NCBI GenBank assembly: GCA_013214945.1 | Contig: JABSRT010000006.1 | Span: forward strand, 62,001 to 126,000 | Direction of reading: 5' to 3' | DNA: 64,000 bases | Origin: Gammaproteobacteria bacterium | Lineage (GTDB): Bacteria; Pseudomonadota; Gammaproteobacteria; Enterobacterales; Psychrobiaceae | Shown here: positions 1 through 8,902 of the stretch, piece by piece | Numbering within the stretch: position 1 is the stretch's first letter | How the letters are laid out: each line of letters starts with the position of its first letter | Made by a program: the position numbers and the translations under genes | Notes under the pieces: generated by a model | Told to the model about the DNA's origin: nothing | Database searches by the model: none | What the model saw: only the letters and a program-made list of their open reading frames with translations

Positions 1-215
1 TCAGTGGCTTGAGTTCGTAATACATTGTCTGACGGTAGCTGTTTGTTGGCCGCCGCAGAGCGCTGCTTAACATTATTGACTAAAGCCGTGATCTCACTCT
101 GGAGCACGACACCGTCATTGACAATAATTGATATTTTATCCAAAGGTTGCGCCGCGTTGGTTAACATGGTTGTGCCTGTTAACGCGGCTGCTAAAAAAAT
201 ATGTGATAGCTTCAT
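1..215 (-). CDS. surA: Periplasmic peptidyl-prolyl isomerase/chaperone SurA (5' end only)
   Basis: The gene runs off the left edge; only the first 71 codons are present. Reading the minus strand from the ATG at 215 gives a signal peptide (MKLSHIFLAAALTGTTMLTNA) followed by LDKISIIVNDGVVLQSEI, which is the characteristic start of mature SurA, where the N-terminal chaperone domain begins. A GGAAAG ribosome binding site sits just upstream. SurA escorts outer-membrane proteins, including LptD, through the periplasm. It lies 60 bases downstream of lptD on the same strand, the usual lptD-surA operon order. The PPIase domains lie outside the window, so intactness cannot be judged. Confidence 0.88.
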   Translation of the reverse strand, partial: MKLSHIFLAAALTGTTMLTNAAQPLDKISIIVNDGVVLQSEITALVNNVKQRSAAANKQLPSDNVLRTQAT

Positions 216-275
216 CTACTTTCCATTACTGAACATTTTGACTTCATTTATCTTAGAGATAGTCAAAGTGCATGG

Positions 276-2537
276 TTAATTATTTAAATAATAGGGTTCT
301 CGATAACCAAATTGACCGTTCTCGAGCATCTCTGTTGCTTGAAGTTTTTGCTGGCTGCCTAAGCCTTTAATTTGAAAACTAAATGAAACGCCAGTATCAA
401 AAGTGGTGCTAGCACTGGTGCTACTGCTGTCCTCATAATTTGTATTTAGCTGACGATAGGCTTGAAGTCTGATTGACCAGCAGCAAGACTCATATTGCAG
501 ACCAATAAGACTCTCAATAGTTCGATGCAGATTGATATCACGGTAATAATTTCCGACGAAGGTCCAGTCGTTATTAATTGGCCATATGGCTTGTATGCCT
601 AACTGATCGACTTGTGAGTCACTGATGTCTCGGACGTAACGATGACTTATTTGAATTAATTTGTTGTGCGCTCGTCGGTATTCAAGGCTAATTTTGTTTT
701 GATTAATTGCATCATATTCTTCATTGAGCTGCACTGAGCCACTGAAATACCACTGATCACTTGCTCTAAAGTCAATTTCACCGGCTAATGCCGAGGTGCT
801 CGATGTATCGCTATCAGCCTCGGTGCCGTCTAGTGTTGTTTGGCTTTGACTAAAATAATAGATTTGGCCGACACTGACCTTTAATTTCTCTTGGTTGTTG
901 CTGTCGATAAATCGGTTGGTAACACCTAAGGTCATTTGATTGGCGTCTGCAATTCGGTCGAGCCCGCTGAAACGACGAGACCGAAATAAGCCAAAATAAT
1001 CTTCAGAGAGCAAGGCGGTATCGTACAGCCCGATATCGGATTGATCTTTAAATGGTACATATAAATATTGAATTTGTGGTTCAATGGTTTGAAAATAATC
1101 GCGACCAAACAATGAGGTTTCACGTTCAAAGTTAAGGTTGGAATTGATTCTAAGTTGCGGCACAGTTCGGCTAATTGACTCGTTTGAACTGTCGCTTGAA
1201 TTTTTTTGCTGGTACCAAGTTTGATGCAGCGTCAGCTCGGTGGTAAAACTGCCTGCGGCATAATCGATTGGCAGTCTCAGAATTGGTTCAAGATGTACTC
1301 TGGCAGCATCGTCTTCTGAGGTCGATGTATTTTTAAAATAACTAAACTCTGAAAAAATATCATATTCAAGATATTTTGCTAACGTGTTGTTGTAGCTATT
1401 AAAGCTTAGCTGAGGTAAAAGCTGGTATGGGGTGTCTTCAGTGCCAAATACGTCAATGTCTTGAATCTTGATTGCCGTAGTCCAGTTGTCCTTAAAATAA
1501 CTTAACGACGCATAATTGGTGATTTGACTGTCCGAACTACTGCCATAATCACTGCCGATGGTATTGAAATAATTATCGTCACTTAGCTTGGTATAACTCG
1601 CCGTCACGCGCCAGTTGTTATCTATTTTACCACTATGGCTCCAGTGGAATAAATAACGCTCGCTATCATCGGCTGCTTTGTCTGAAGGTAAAAATTCAAG
1701 ATTAAATAAACCCTGCTGATCTTCAACCAAGTAGCGAAACTCGGTGGTTAACTGCAGGCCGTGATTAGTCATAATCCGCGGCGTTAGGGTTAAATCATAT
1801 TCCGGTGCAATATTCCAATAATACGGCACACTAATATCAATGCCGTTGTTGCTGCTACTGCCAATGCTCGGGTAAAGCAGGCCGCTGGCACGCTTGTCTG
1901 AAATCGGAAGGCTAAGGTAAGGGAAATAAAACACAGGAACTTCAAATACCTCTAAAGTAGCTTGGCGTATTATCGCGCGCTCTTTAGCGGCATCTATCGT
2001 AATTTTCTTGGCCCGCAGCGACCAATCTGGCCGGTCACCGGCACAGGTTGTTAATAACGCTTTATCGAGGATAAGAAAACGACTATTGATAACACGAAAT
2101 TTATCCGCCTTACCGTTAATGCTTTGGCCATTGAACCAGTATTTACTATTGACTAATTCAGTATTTTTACCATCGAGAGAACTGCGTAAAGAATCACTGG
2201 TTAATGTAATTTGGTCGTCTTGATAATGGAGGTTACCAGATGCAATAAAGCTGTTACTTTCGCGATCAATCTCAGCACGTTGAGCATTAATGTAGGTCTT
2301 GCCACGAATTAACTCGACATTGCCTTGGTAAGACAATTGATTGGGGTAATTAATTTCGGTAGTGTCCGAAATCACAAATAATTTATTTGGATTAGTCAGT
2401 TGCTCTAACGTTGGCAATTGCGATGGCGCCAAGCGTGGTGAGTTTATATGACACTGTGCCGCTGTTGGAAAGTCGTCGGTTTGGGCAAATGCATTGTAAG
2501 AAAATAAGACTAATGCTAAAAGAATGAGAATTTGCAT
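276..2537 (-). CDS. lptD: LPS-assembly outer-membrane protein LptD
   Basis: LptD forms, with the lipoprotein LptE, the outer-membrane translocon that inserts lipopolysaccharide into the outer leaflet. The 753-residue product has a signal peptide ending at about residue 18 (FSYNAFA-Q), an N-terminal OstA/LptA-like beta-jellyroll (about residues 50-190, with repeated QGNVELIRGKTYINA-type strands) and a C-terminal beta-barrel. The cysteines that form the inter-domain disulfides of the family are visible: Cys29, one near residue 165 (TTCAGDRPDW) and an adjacent C-terminal pair (YESCCWSIRL). Length is close to the E. coli protein (784). The gene is divergent from amgK-murU and followed by surA, the arrangement also known in Pseudomonas. 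Confidence 0.96.
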   Translation of the reverse strand: MQILILLALVLFSYNAFAQTDDFPTAAQCHINSPRLAPSQLPTLEQLTNPNKLFVISDTTEINYPNQLSYQGNVELIRGKTYINAQRAEIDRESNSFIASGNLHYQDDQITLTSDSLRSSLDGKNTELVNSKYWFNGQSINGKADKFRVINSRFLILDKALLTTCAGDRPDWSLRAKKITIDAAKERAIIRQATLEVFEVPVFYFPYLSLPISDKRASGLLYPSIGSSSNNGIDISVPYYWNIAPEYDLTLTPRIMTNHGLQLTTEFRYLVEDQQGLFNLEFLPSDKAADDSERYLFHWSHSGKIDNNWRVTASYTKLSDDNYFNTIGSDYGSSSDSQITNYASLSYFKDNWTTAIKIQDIDVFGTEDTPYQLLPQLSFNSYNNTLAKYLEYDIFSEFSYFKNTSTSEDDAARVHLEPILRLPIDYAAGSFTTELTLHQTWYQQKNSSDSSNESISRTVPQLRINSNLNFERETSLFGRDYFQTIEPQIQYLYVPFKDQSDIGLYDTALLSEDYFGLFRSRRFSGLDRIADANQMTLGVTNRFIDSNNQEKLKVSVGQIYYFSQSQTTLDGTEADSDTSSTSALAGEIDFRASDQWYFSGSVQLNEEYDAINQNKISLEYRRAHNKLIQISHRYVRDISDSQVDQLGIQAIWPINNDWTFVGNYYRDINLHRTIESLIGLQYESCCWSIRLQAYRQLNTNYEDSSSTSASTTFDTGVSFSFQIKGLGSQQKLQATEMLENGQFGYREPYYLNN

Positions 2538-2691
2538 ATGTTGGTTATTGCACCTAAATTTCGATAACTAAACGCGAGATAACATCCGATCGGCGGGTAA
2601 TAAAGCGTCGGATCACTTATTGTGAGCGAAACCCCCGATGGCGAAAATAAAAAGGTATACTAGCGTAATTTTACGGTTAGGGCTATGTATC

Positions 2692-3696
2692 ATGGGGGGT
2701 ATTTTGATTGATCAGCGCGCGCAGCAATTAACGCAGTGGTACCAACAGCAGCAAAACTTAGCAGACGTCGAATTAAAGGTGTTAAGTGCCGACGCCAGTT
2801 TTAGGCGCTACTTTCGCCATTTCCATCAACAATGCAGCTATGTATTAGTTGATGCACCGCCGGAAACCGAAAAAAATAGCGAATTTATTAAGCTGGCTTT
2901 AGCTTATGCTGATGCAGGCATTGATGTGCCGCGGGTTATCGCTTACGATTTAGCGCAGGGCTTTTTGTGCTTAACCGATTTAGGCGATCAGTTATTACTG
3001 CCGCTGCTTAATCAGGGGCAATTAGCTTGGTATCAGCTGGCGATAAAACAGCTCGGATTGATTGCGCATGTCAGGCTGCCAGAGCCTAATCAGCACTACG
3101 ATAGAGAATTCTTCAGCCTTGAATTATCTTTATTTAGTGATTGGTTTGTTCGTGATTTATTGGCAATTAACTTGAACTCACTTGATACTCAGGCGGTAGC
3201 TGATTGTTTTAGTGTGTTAATTGACAATGCAGTTTCTCAGCCGCAAGTGACGGTCCACCGTGATTTTCACAGTCGCAATATTATGGTTAGAGATCAGCAG
3301 TCGTTAGCGGTGATTGATTTTCAAGATTCAGTAACCGGACCATTAACCTACGATGCTGCCTCGTTATTAACTGATTGTTATTTTGAGTTAAGCACCGAGC
3401 AACGGTTGAAACTGTTGCAACAAACGCATCAGATGTATCGTGAAATGGGCTTGACCAAGGTTGAATTTAACCAATTTAAGCGTTGGTTCGACCTGATGGC
3501 TCTGGAACGACATCTGAAAGTGTGTGGCATTTTTTGTCGACTGTGCCTGCGAGATAATAAACCCAATTACTTAGCCGATTTACCGCTGGTGCTGCGTTAT
3601 ATTGTCCATACCTGCGAGCTCTATCCTGAGTTAGCCGCGTTATCACAGCTTTTAAAGCAGCATATTTTACCCCGGATGGCGACAAGGACAAGTTAA
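2692..3696 (+). CDS. amgK: AmgK-like N-acetylmuramate/N-acetylglucosamine anomeric kinase
   Basis: This is an aminoglycoside-phosphotransferase-fold sugar kinase. In Pseudomonas and relatives AmgK phosphorylates the anomeric OH of recycled MurNAc, feeding MurU and bypassing de novo UDP-MurNAc synthesis. The catalytic loop VHRDFHSRNIMV (H-x-D-x4-N) and the following metal-binding VIDFQDSVTGPL are both present. The order lptD divergent from amgK-murU supports the call. The reading frame is open back to an ATG at 2638, but that 18-residue extension overlaps a -10-like TATACT (2656-2661), and family members start close to the QQLTQW segment. I therefore place the start at the ATG at 2692; a TTG at 2704 is also possible. 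The stop overlaps the murU start by one base (TAATG). Confidence 0.85.
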   Translation: MGGILIDQRAQQLTQWYQQQQNLADVELKVLSADASFRRYFRHFHQQCSYVLVDAPPETEKNSEFIKLALAYADAGIDVPRVIAYDLAQGFLCLTDLGDQLLLPLLNQGQLAWYQLAIKQLGLIAHVRLPEPNQHYDREFFSLELSLFSDWFVRDLLAINLNSLDTQAVADCFSVLIDNAVSQPQVTVHRDFHSRNIMVRDQQSLAVIDFQDSVTGPLTYDAASLLTDCYFELSTEQRLKLLQQTHQMYREMGLTKVEFNQFKRWFDLMALERHLKVCGIFCRLCLRDNKPNYLADLPLVLRYIVHTCELYPELAALSQLLKQHILPRMATRTS

Positions 3697-4361
3697 TGCG
3701 TGCAATGATCTTAGCGGCAGGGCGAGGTGAGCGTATGCGCCCACTGACCGATAACATGCCAAAACCCTTAATTCCAGTCAATGGCAAGCCGCTGATCGAA
3801 TATCACCTTGAAAAGCTGGCGGTGGCTGGTGTCACTGACGTGGTGATTAACCATGCGTGGCTGGGACAAATGTTAGTTGAGCAGCTGGGTGATGGCCGCC
3901 GTTGGGGTTTAAACATTCACTTTTCTAATGAAGCTGACGCTGCGCTTGAAACTGCCGGTGGCATTGCCAATGCGTTACCACTGTTAGGCGATGCGCCATT
4001 TTGGGTAATTAATGGTGATGTCTGGACCGATTTTGACTTTTCAAGTCTGCCACAGCAATTAAGCGAACATAAACTGGCCCATCTGTTATTAACCGCTAAC
4101 CCCGAGCATCACCCGAGCGGTGATTTTGGATTAGTTGATGGCGAGGTGAGGGCGGATGATAAAACCAAATATACTTACAGTGGTATTGGCTTATATCACC
4201 CTTCACTCTTTAGCGGTATTGGGCAGCAACCAACGCCATTAGGGCCCTTGTTACGACAAAAAATAGCAAAAAATCAGATTTCAGGACAGTTACTTATGGC
4301 ACAATGGGCCGATATTGGTACGCCACAGCGCTTAGCGCTACTTGAAAGCCAGTTGGCTTAA
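3696..4361 (+). CDS. murU: N-acetylmuramate-1-phosphate uridylyltransferase MurU
   Basis: MurU is a nucleotidyltransferase that converts MurNAc-1-phosphate and UTP to UDP-MurNAc, the last step of the peptidoglycan-recycling shortcut. At 221 residues it has the family length. The N-terminal signature AAGRGERMRPLT and PKPLIPVNGKPLIEY is that of NDP-sugar pyrophosphorylases, and WVINGDVWTDFD carries the metal-binding Asp. It is translationally coupled to amgK through a one-base overlap. In organisms that have it, this pathway gives intrinsic fosfomycin tolerance because MurA is bypassed. A general sugar-nucleotide transferase is the alternative reading, but the amgK coupling makes MurU most likely. 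Confidence 0.9.
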   Translation: MRAMILAAGRGERMRPLTDNMPKPLIPVNGKPLIEYHLEKLAVAGVTDVVINHAWLGQMLVEQLGDGRRWGLNIHFSNEADAALETAGGIANALPLLGDAPFWVINGDVWTDFDFSSLPQQLSEHKLAHLLLTANPEHHPSGDFGLVDGEVRADDKTKYTYSGIGLYHPSLFSGIGQQPTPLGPLLRQKIAKNQISGQLLMAQWADIGTPQRLALLESQLA

Positions 4362-4429
4362 TTTCAAGCTGGCTTAGCGCAACAGTGACTTGCCTTAGTT
4401 GGTATACGATTTGAATTAGAGGAAAATCT

Positions 4430-5242
4430 GTGAGAATTTGGGGAAAGATTTTAGGATTAATATTTGGCTTCTTTTTTGGTGGCCCGTTTGGCGCATTATT
4501 TGGCTTATATATTGGTTATCGTTTTGATCGCAGCATGGGGCAAGACTTTTCTAATCAAGGCGGTTTTAGCCGTTATTTCGTTAATAAGAACTCCTTTACC
4601 AACCAAGCGGTCTTTTTTCATGCCGTTTTTTCTGTCTATGGCCATATTGCCAAAGCCAGTGGTCAGGTAACCCCACAAGAGATTAATGCCGCGTCGATCT
4701 TGATGGACAACATGGGATTAACAGGCGACAAGCGTAAAGAAGCTCAGGCGGCGTTCTCTCAAGGCAAGGCCAGTGATTTTGCCCTAGAAGAAGTGCTCAA
4801 AGAATTTAAGCGCAGCTCTTTTGGCCAACGTGATATTTTACAGCTATTTGTAGAAGTACAATTACAGGCCGCGTTTGCCGATGGTGAATTACACCCTAAA
4901 GAACGTGAGATCCTTTACACAGTAGCGCGGATTTTAGGTTTTTCAATTCGCGACATTGAGCGCTTATTGCAGCAACTTGAAGCGCAAATGCATTATCATA
5001 AGCAGCAACATGCACAAGCGAGCGGTCCGAGCATTGAGGATGCCTATACTATTCTTGGTATTAGCAGTGACGTTGATGACCGGGCGGTTAAAAAGGCCTG
5101 GCGTAAGCTGATGTCAGAACATCATCCAGATAAGTTAGCCGCTAAAGGGCTGCCACAAGAAATGTTAAAAATAGCCAATAGCAAAGCGCAGGATATTCAA
5201 GCGGCCTATGAGCGGGTCAAAAAACAACGTGGTATGAAATAA
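4430..5242 (+). CDS. djlA: Membrane-anchored DnaJ-like co-chaperone DjlA
   Basis: DjlA is a DnaK co-chaperone anchored by one N-terminal membrane helix. The 270-residue protein (E. coli 271) shows a glycine-rich transmembrane segment at about residues 6-30 (GLIFGFFFGGPFGALFGLYIG), a central TerB-like helical domain (about 55-185) and a C-terminal J domain (about 205-270) with the essential HPD motif in SEHHPDKLAAKG. The start is GTG at 4430 with an AGAGGA ribosome binding site 7 bases upstream. djlA is also next to lptD in E. coli, so the neighbourhood agrees. Confidence 0.95.
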   Translation: MRIWGKILGLIFGFFFGGPFGALFGLYIGYRFDRSMGQDFSNQGGFSRYFVNKNSFTNQAVFFHAVFSVYGHIAKASGQVTPQEINAASILMDNMGLTGDKRKEAQAAFSQGKASDFALEEVLKEFKRSSFGQRDILQLFVEVQLQAAFADGELHPKEREILYTVARILGFSIRDIERLLQQLEAQMHYHKQQHAQASGPSIEDAYTILGISSDVDDRAVKKAWRKLMSEHHPDKLAAKGLPQEMLKIANSKAQDIQAAYERVKKQRGMK

Positions 5243-5279
5243 TTACTAGGGTCGTAATGAATTGAAAAGGTCGCTATTA

Positions 5280-5314
5280 GTTTGGATGAATCACCCGCGT
5301 GAATTCATCCAAAC
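5280..5314. terminator. Inverted repeat between convergent djlA and corB-like gene
   Basis: Twelve-base arms GTTTGGATGAAT (5280-5291) and ATTCATCCAAAC (5303-5314) enclose an 11-base loop. The hairpin sits exactly between two convergent genes. It has no T-tract on either side, so it may act as a transcript-end stabiliser or a factor-assisted terminator rather than a classical intrinsic one. Confidence 0.5.
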
Positions 5315-5322
5315 GCTAGCGG

Positions 5323-6627
5323 TTATTCTGAATCTTGGTCATCGGTATGAGGATTTGAGCTGGGCTCGAATAACTCAGGGAAAATTCGAATCGATTTAAT
5401 CATATTCTTATCAACCGCGAGCACTTCAATCGGGTAACCGTCGATTTTAAAGCTGATGCCCGCCGATGGAATATCTTGCATATGTTCGATAATTAGCCCG
5501 CTAATGGTCTTGGGGCCATCAGTTGGCAAATGCCAACTCATTTCACGATTAAGCTCACGAATGTTAATGGTGCCATCGATAATGTAAGTACCATCTTCTT
5601 GCTGCTGAATTTCATCGCTGACCGCCGATGATACACCGGTCGTAAAGTCACCCACTATCTCTTCTAAAATATCTTCTAGCGTCACTAAACCTTGAATGTC
5701 GCCATATTCATCAACCACCAAGCCAATTCTGGCTTTGTTTTCTTGAAATTTCATTAGCTGGACATTTAAGGTTGCACCTTGCGGAATAAAGTACAGTTCA
5801 CGGACCGATCTAACTAAATTAGATTTATCGAATTGATTTTTCGATTGTAAGTGCATTAATTCTCGGGCGTGAATGAAACCTACTGCGTCGTCGATATTGT
5901 CGCGGTAAAGTAAAATTCGCGTGTGCTGACTATGACTTAGCTGACGTTGAATGCTTTTCCATTCATCATTAATGTCGATGCCGGCAATTTCAGAGCGCGG
6001 GATCATAATGTCTTCGACCGTGACTTTCTCTAAATCTAAAATACTGGTGAGCATTTGTTGGTGTTTTTTCGGGATCATGCCCGAGGTTTCACTCACTACG
6101 GTTCTTAACTCGTCACGGCTCAGTCGGTCAACGGTTTTCTCATTAACGTTAACCCCGAACAACCTCAAGATGCCATTGGTTATCATGTTGACAATCCACA
6201 CGAGCGGATACAACAACTTGAGCAAGGGCAATAAGATGACCGAGCTTGGGAAAGCGATTTTCTCAGGATGCAATGCCGCGATAGTTTTGGGGGTCACTTC
6301 GGCGAAAATTAAGATCACGAAGGTTAGGGTTACCGTTGCGATAGCGATGCCAACATCGCCAAACAGGCGAATACCGATAATAGTCGCAATAGCGGAAGCC
6401 GCAATATTAACGAGATTATTACCAATTAAAATTAAACTAATTAAGCGATCCGGTCTGCTGAGTAATTTATCAACACGTTTGGCCGCACGATCCTTATTCT
6501 TTACCAGATGCTTAAGCCGATAGCGGTTAAGCGACATCATGCTGGTTTCTGAACTTGAGAAGTAAGCAGAAAGCAAGATCAGTAGGGCTAAGATCCCGAA
6601 TAAGGTCAGGGTCGATATACTATCCAA
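5323..6627 (-). CDS. CNNM/CorB-type membrane protein with CBS and CorC_HlyC domains (YfjD family)
   Basis: This HlyC/CorC-family protein is probably a magnesium or divalent-cation transporter or efflux regulator. The 434 residues comprise an N-terminal DUF21/CNNM membrane domain (about 1-180; start FGILALLILLSAYFSSSETS and the conserved AEVTPKT segment), a CBS-domain pair (about 200-320; IMIPRSEI, VVDEYGDIQGLVTLEDILEE) and a CorC_HlyC domain at the C terminus. The start is a TTG at 6627 behind AGGAA. The next upstream gene is the ypjD homologue, as in the E. coli ffh-ypjD-yfjD neighbourhood, but ffh is not here. Assignment to the CorB/YfjD branch rests on that adjacency. Confidence 0.9.
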   Translation of the reverse strand: MDSISTLTLFGILALLILLSAYFSSSETSMMSLNRYRLKHLVKNKDRAAKRVDKLLSRPDRLISLILIGNNLVNIAASAIATIIGIRLFGDVGIAIATVTLTFVILIFAEVTPKTIAALHPEKIAFPSSVILLPLLKLLYPLVWIVNMITNGILRLFGVNVNEKTVDRLSRDELRTVVSETSGMIPKKHQQMLTSILDLEKVTVEDIMIPRSEIAGIDINDEWKSIQRQLSHSQHTRILLYRDNIDDAVGFIHARELMHLQSKNQFDKSNLVRSVRELYFIPQGATLNVQLMKFQENKARIGLVVDEYGDIQGLVTLEDILEEIVGDFTTGVSSAVSDEIQQQEDGTYIIDGTINIRELNREMSWHLPTDGPKTISGLIIEHMQDIPSAGISFKIDGYPIEVLAVDKNMIKSIRIFPELFEPSSNPHTDDQDSE

Positions 6628-6700
6628 GTAAGTTATTCCTTTGTATTTTTATATGCTCGTTATACGATTTGTGCCAAGGCACTGTCAAGGTAATAGTGGA

Positions 6701-7498
6701 TTAGCGCAATAATATTTCACTGACTAAACGACTACCAAAGTAAGCAAGGGTTAGTAATATGGCACCTGTGATGGTGAATTTAACCGAGGTTTTAATGCGG
6801 ACACCAGACTCATGATGCCGCCACAGCAAATAGCAGTAAAGAAACCAAGCACAAAGCGATAATATTGCTTTGTGTGCTTTGCCCTGGGCAAACATGTCTT
6901 CAAGAAAGAAGAATCCGGTCGCCAATGACATGGTTAATAAAATAACGCCAGCCAAGACCAACTGAAATAACTGCTTTTCAACGGTCAGCAAAGGCGGCAG
7001 TGGTGATTGCGCGAGATTGAGCTGTTTATTCTTAAGTCGTTTGTCGATAATGCTGAGCTGAATTGCATAAAACGCCGCGATCACCATGGTGCTATACGCG
7101 CTTAATGCCAAACAGATATGAATAAGTATTTCAGGGTTAGTTTCAAAATGCGTAATATAACTCGATGGCACTAACCAAACGCCAAGTACCGCCAATAAAG
7201 CAAAGCCATAAACAACAGGCAGCAACGTCGCAATAGCAAATCGAGGCAAGGCTAACGTTAGCATGATGGTAATAATCCAGCTCACAATCGAGGCCACCAC
7301 CAATAGGCTCATATTTTGGCCATCAGAAGCCATGATGGTTGTCGCCAGAGCAATGGCATGACAAGCAATTGCACTTCCAGCCACAGCCAAAATGAGTCGT
7401 TCATTGAGCTGAGCATGTAAAAATAGATTTTTTAAGACTAAGAGCAAACTTAGCCCATAGAAAATCGCGGCGCTAGCGGAAAATATATCGGTGAACAT
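6701..7498 (-). CDS. YpjD/CcsA-like cytochrome c assembly-family membrane protein
   Basis: The 265-residue polytopic protein has about eight hydrophobic segments and a CcsA-like segment with conserved histidines (for example EILIHICLALSAYS and FAQGKAHKAILSLCAWFLY). It belongs to the cytochrome c assembly-protein superfamily, which includes heme-handling CcmC/CcsA proteins. The YpjD branch has no firmly established role. It lies upstream of the CNNM gene with a 73-base gap and may share its transcript. In enterobacteria ypjD is divergent from ffh; here ffh is replaced by a D-2-hydroxyacid dehydrogenase gene, so the neighbourhood has been rearranged. Confidence 0.85.
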   Translation of the reverse strand: MFTDIFSASAAIFYGLSLLLVLKNLFLHAQLNERLILAVAGSAIACHAIALATTIMASDGQNMSLLVVASIVSWIITIMLTLALPRFAIATLLPVVYGFALLAVLGVWLVPSSYITHFETNPEILIHICLALSAYSTMVIAAFYAIQLSIIDKRLKNKQLNLAQSPLPPLLTVEKQLFQLVLAGVILLTMSLATGFFFLEDMFAQGKAHKAILSLCAWFLYCYLLWRHHESGVRIKTSVKFTITGAILLTLAYFGSRLVSEILLR

Positions 7499-7869
7499 AT
7501 CAGCATTAATCTATTAAATTAGGTATATATTATATAGCTAAGTTACGTTAACTACAGTGGTTTAAATCAATAACGGCGTTAAATTTTTATCACAAATAGA
7601 AATATTGGAAAAAAATGTACATCAGCACGCCCCAAATAGCAATGGCTCTAATCTTACGGCAGTAAATACATGACTGTACTGTTGGTTTATGACCTTGATT
7701 TGAGCTGGTTTTACTAGGGTGTACTTTCATTATCCGATACTCGGCAATTACTAACGCATATTACTAATGCATCATGGTTAGATATTAGTTTATCAGGATA
7801 ATCAATTGAAGCTATAGCGTTAATTTGCTAATTTTGCGGTCTACCCGCGGCCAAAAAGGAAAATGATTA
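7499..7869. other. 371-base intergenic region between divergent genes
   Basis: This AT-rich spacer separates the ypjD-like gene (minus) from the D-2-hydroxyacid dehydrogenase (plus). I see no convincing gene, tRNA or riboswitch. A TATAAT-like hexamer on the minus strand (7529-7534) could be a -10 for ypjD but lacks a good -35. The ribosome binding site AAGGA at 7856-7860 fixes the downstream start at 7870. Confidence 0.5.
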
Positions 7870-8808
7870 ATGAAAAATGCAGTTGTGCTTGATCGAGATA
7901 CGTTAGGCCAAGATGTAAACTTAACTAGTTTATCGGCACTATTTACGCATTGTGATATCCATTCTCTAACGCCAGCGGCGCAGGTGGTCGAGCGTTGTCA
8001 GGGCGCGCAGGTGATTATCACCAACAAAGTCCAGCTTAGCCGCGCGGTATTAAGTCAATTGCCCGCGCTTAAGTTAATCGCTGTCGCGGCGACAGGCACC
8101 AATAATATCGATTTAGAAGCGGCCGAGGAGCTGGCGATAACCGTGATTAATGTGCAAGGCTACGCCGGGCCATCGGTTGCGCAACACGCCTTTAGCTTGA
8201 TCTTGCAGCTGACAAATCAGGCGCGCCAATACCAAACTTTTATTAATGATGGTTTGTGGCAGAAAAGTGCATTTTTTTGTAATTTAGATTATCCAATGAT
8301 TGAATTGGCTGGCAAAAAATTTGGTCTGGTTGGCTTTGGCAGTTTGGGTCAGGCTACTGCAAAGTTAGCGCAGGCCTTTGGCATGAAATTGTTAATTGCA
8401 GAGCGCCCCGGAGCCACCACAATTCGCGAAGAGCGAGTTTCATTTGAACAAATGTTGCAACATGCCGACATCGTGAGCCTTCATTGTCCGCAAACTAAAG
8501 AAACCGAGCAGTTAATTAACCGTGATAGCTTAAAGCTGATGAAATCGTCAGCGTTATTGATTAATACGGCGCGCGGTGGCCTGATTAATGAGCCTGATTT
8601 AGTGGCGGCACTGATCAATGGTGATATTGCAGGCGCGGCACTTGATGTATTATCCACCGAGCCACCGGTTGCCGGTAACTGCTTACTTGATTATCAGGGG
8701 GCTAATTTAGTGATCACGCCACATATTGCGTGGGCTAGCGTTGAAGCAAGGCAGCGCTTAGTCGATTTACTTACCGCTAAAATCACCACTTATATAACCG
8801 ATAGTTAG
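7870..8808 (+). CDS. D-isomer-specific 2-hydroxyacid dehydrogenase (glycerate dehydrogenase-like)
   Basis: The enzyme is predicted to reduce a 2-keto acid to a D-2-hydroxy acid with NAD(P)H. At 312 residues it has the catalytic triad of the family: Arg in LLINTARGGLINE, Glu in LSTEPPVAG and His in ITPHIAWAS. The Rossmann fingerprint GLVGFGSLGQ lies near residue 153. Overall spacing resembles HprA/YcdW-type hydroxypyruvate or glycerate dehydrogenases, but substrate cannot be fixed from sequence. The start ATG has AAGGA nine bases upstream. It stands alone, so context gives little help. Confidence 0.88.
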   Translation: MKNAVVLDRDTLGQDVNLTSLSALFTHCDIHSLTPAAQVVERCQGAQVIITNKVQLSRAVLSQLPALKLIAVAATGTNNIDLEAAEELAITVINVQGYAGPSVAQHAFSLILQLTNQARQYQTFINDGLWQKSAFFCNLDYPMIELAGKKFGLVGFGSLGQATAKLAQAFGMKLLIAERPGATTIREERVSFEQMLQHADIVSLHCPQTKETEQLINRDSLKLMKSSALLINTARGGLINEPDLVAALINGDIAGAALDVLSTEPPVAGNCLLDYQGANLVITPHIAWASVEARQRLVDLLTAKITTYITDS

Positions 8809-8902
8809 CTTGTTTAAAGCCGAGAAATAACAGCCCTTGATTTTAACCGTTGGCTGCCGAGTATACGGCTTCGACCAGTATTTACGCTATAAAGGGCTAT
8901 TA

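Noticed and set aside
5951-6523. 190-codon plus-strand frame opposite the CNNM gene
   Set aside because: It is antisense to a gene with intact conserved domains and shows no recognisable motif.
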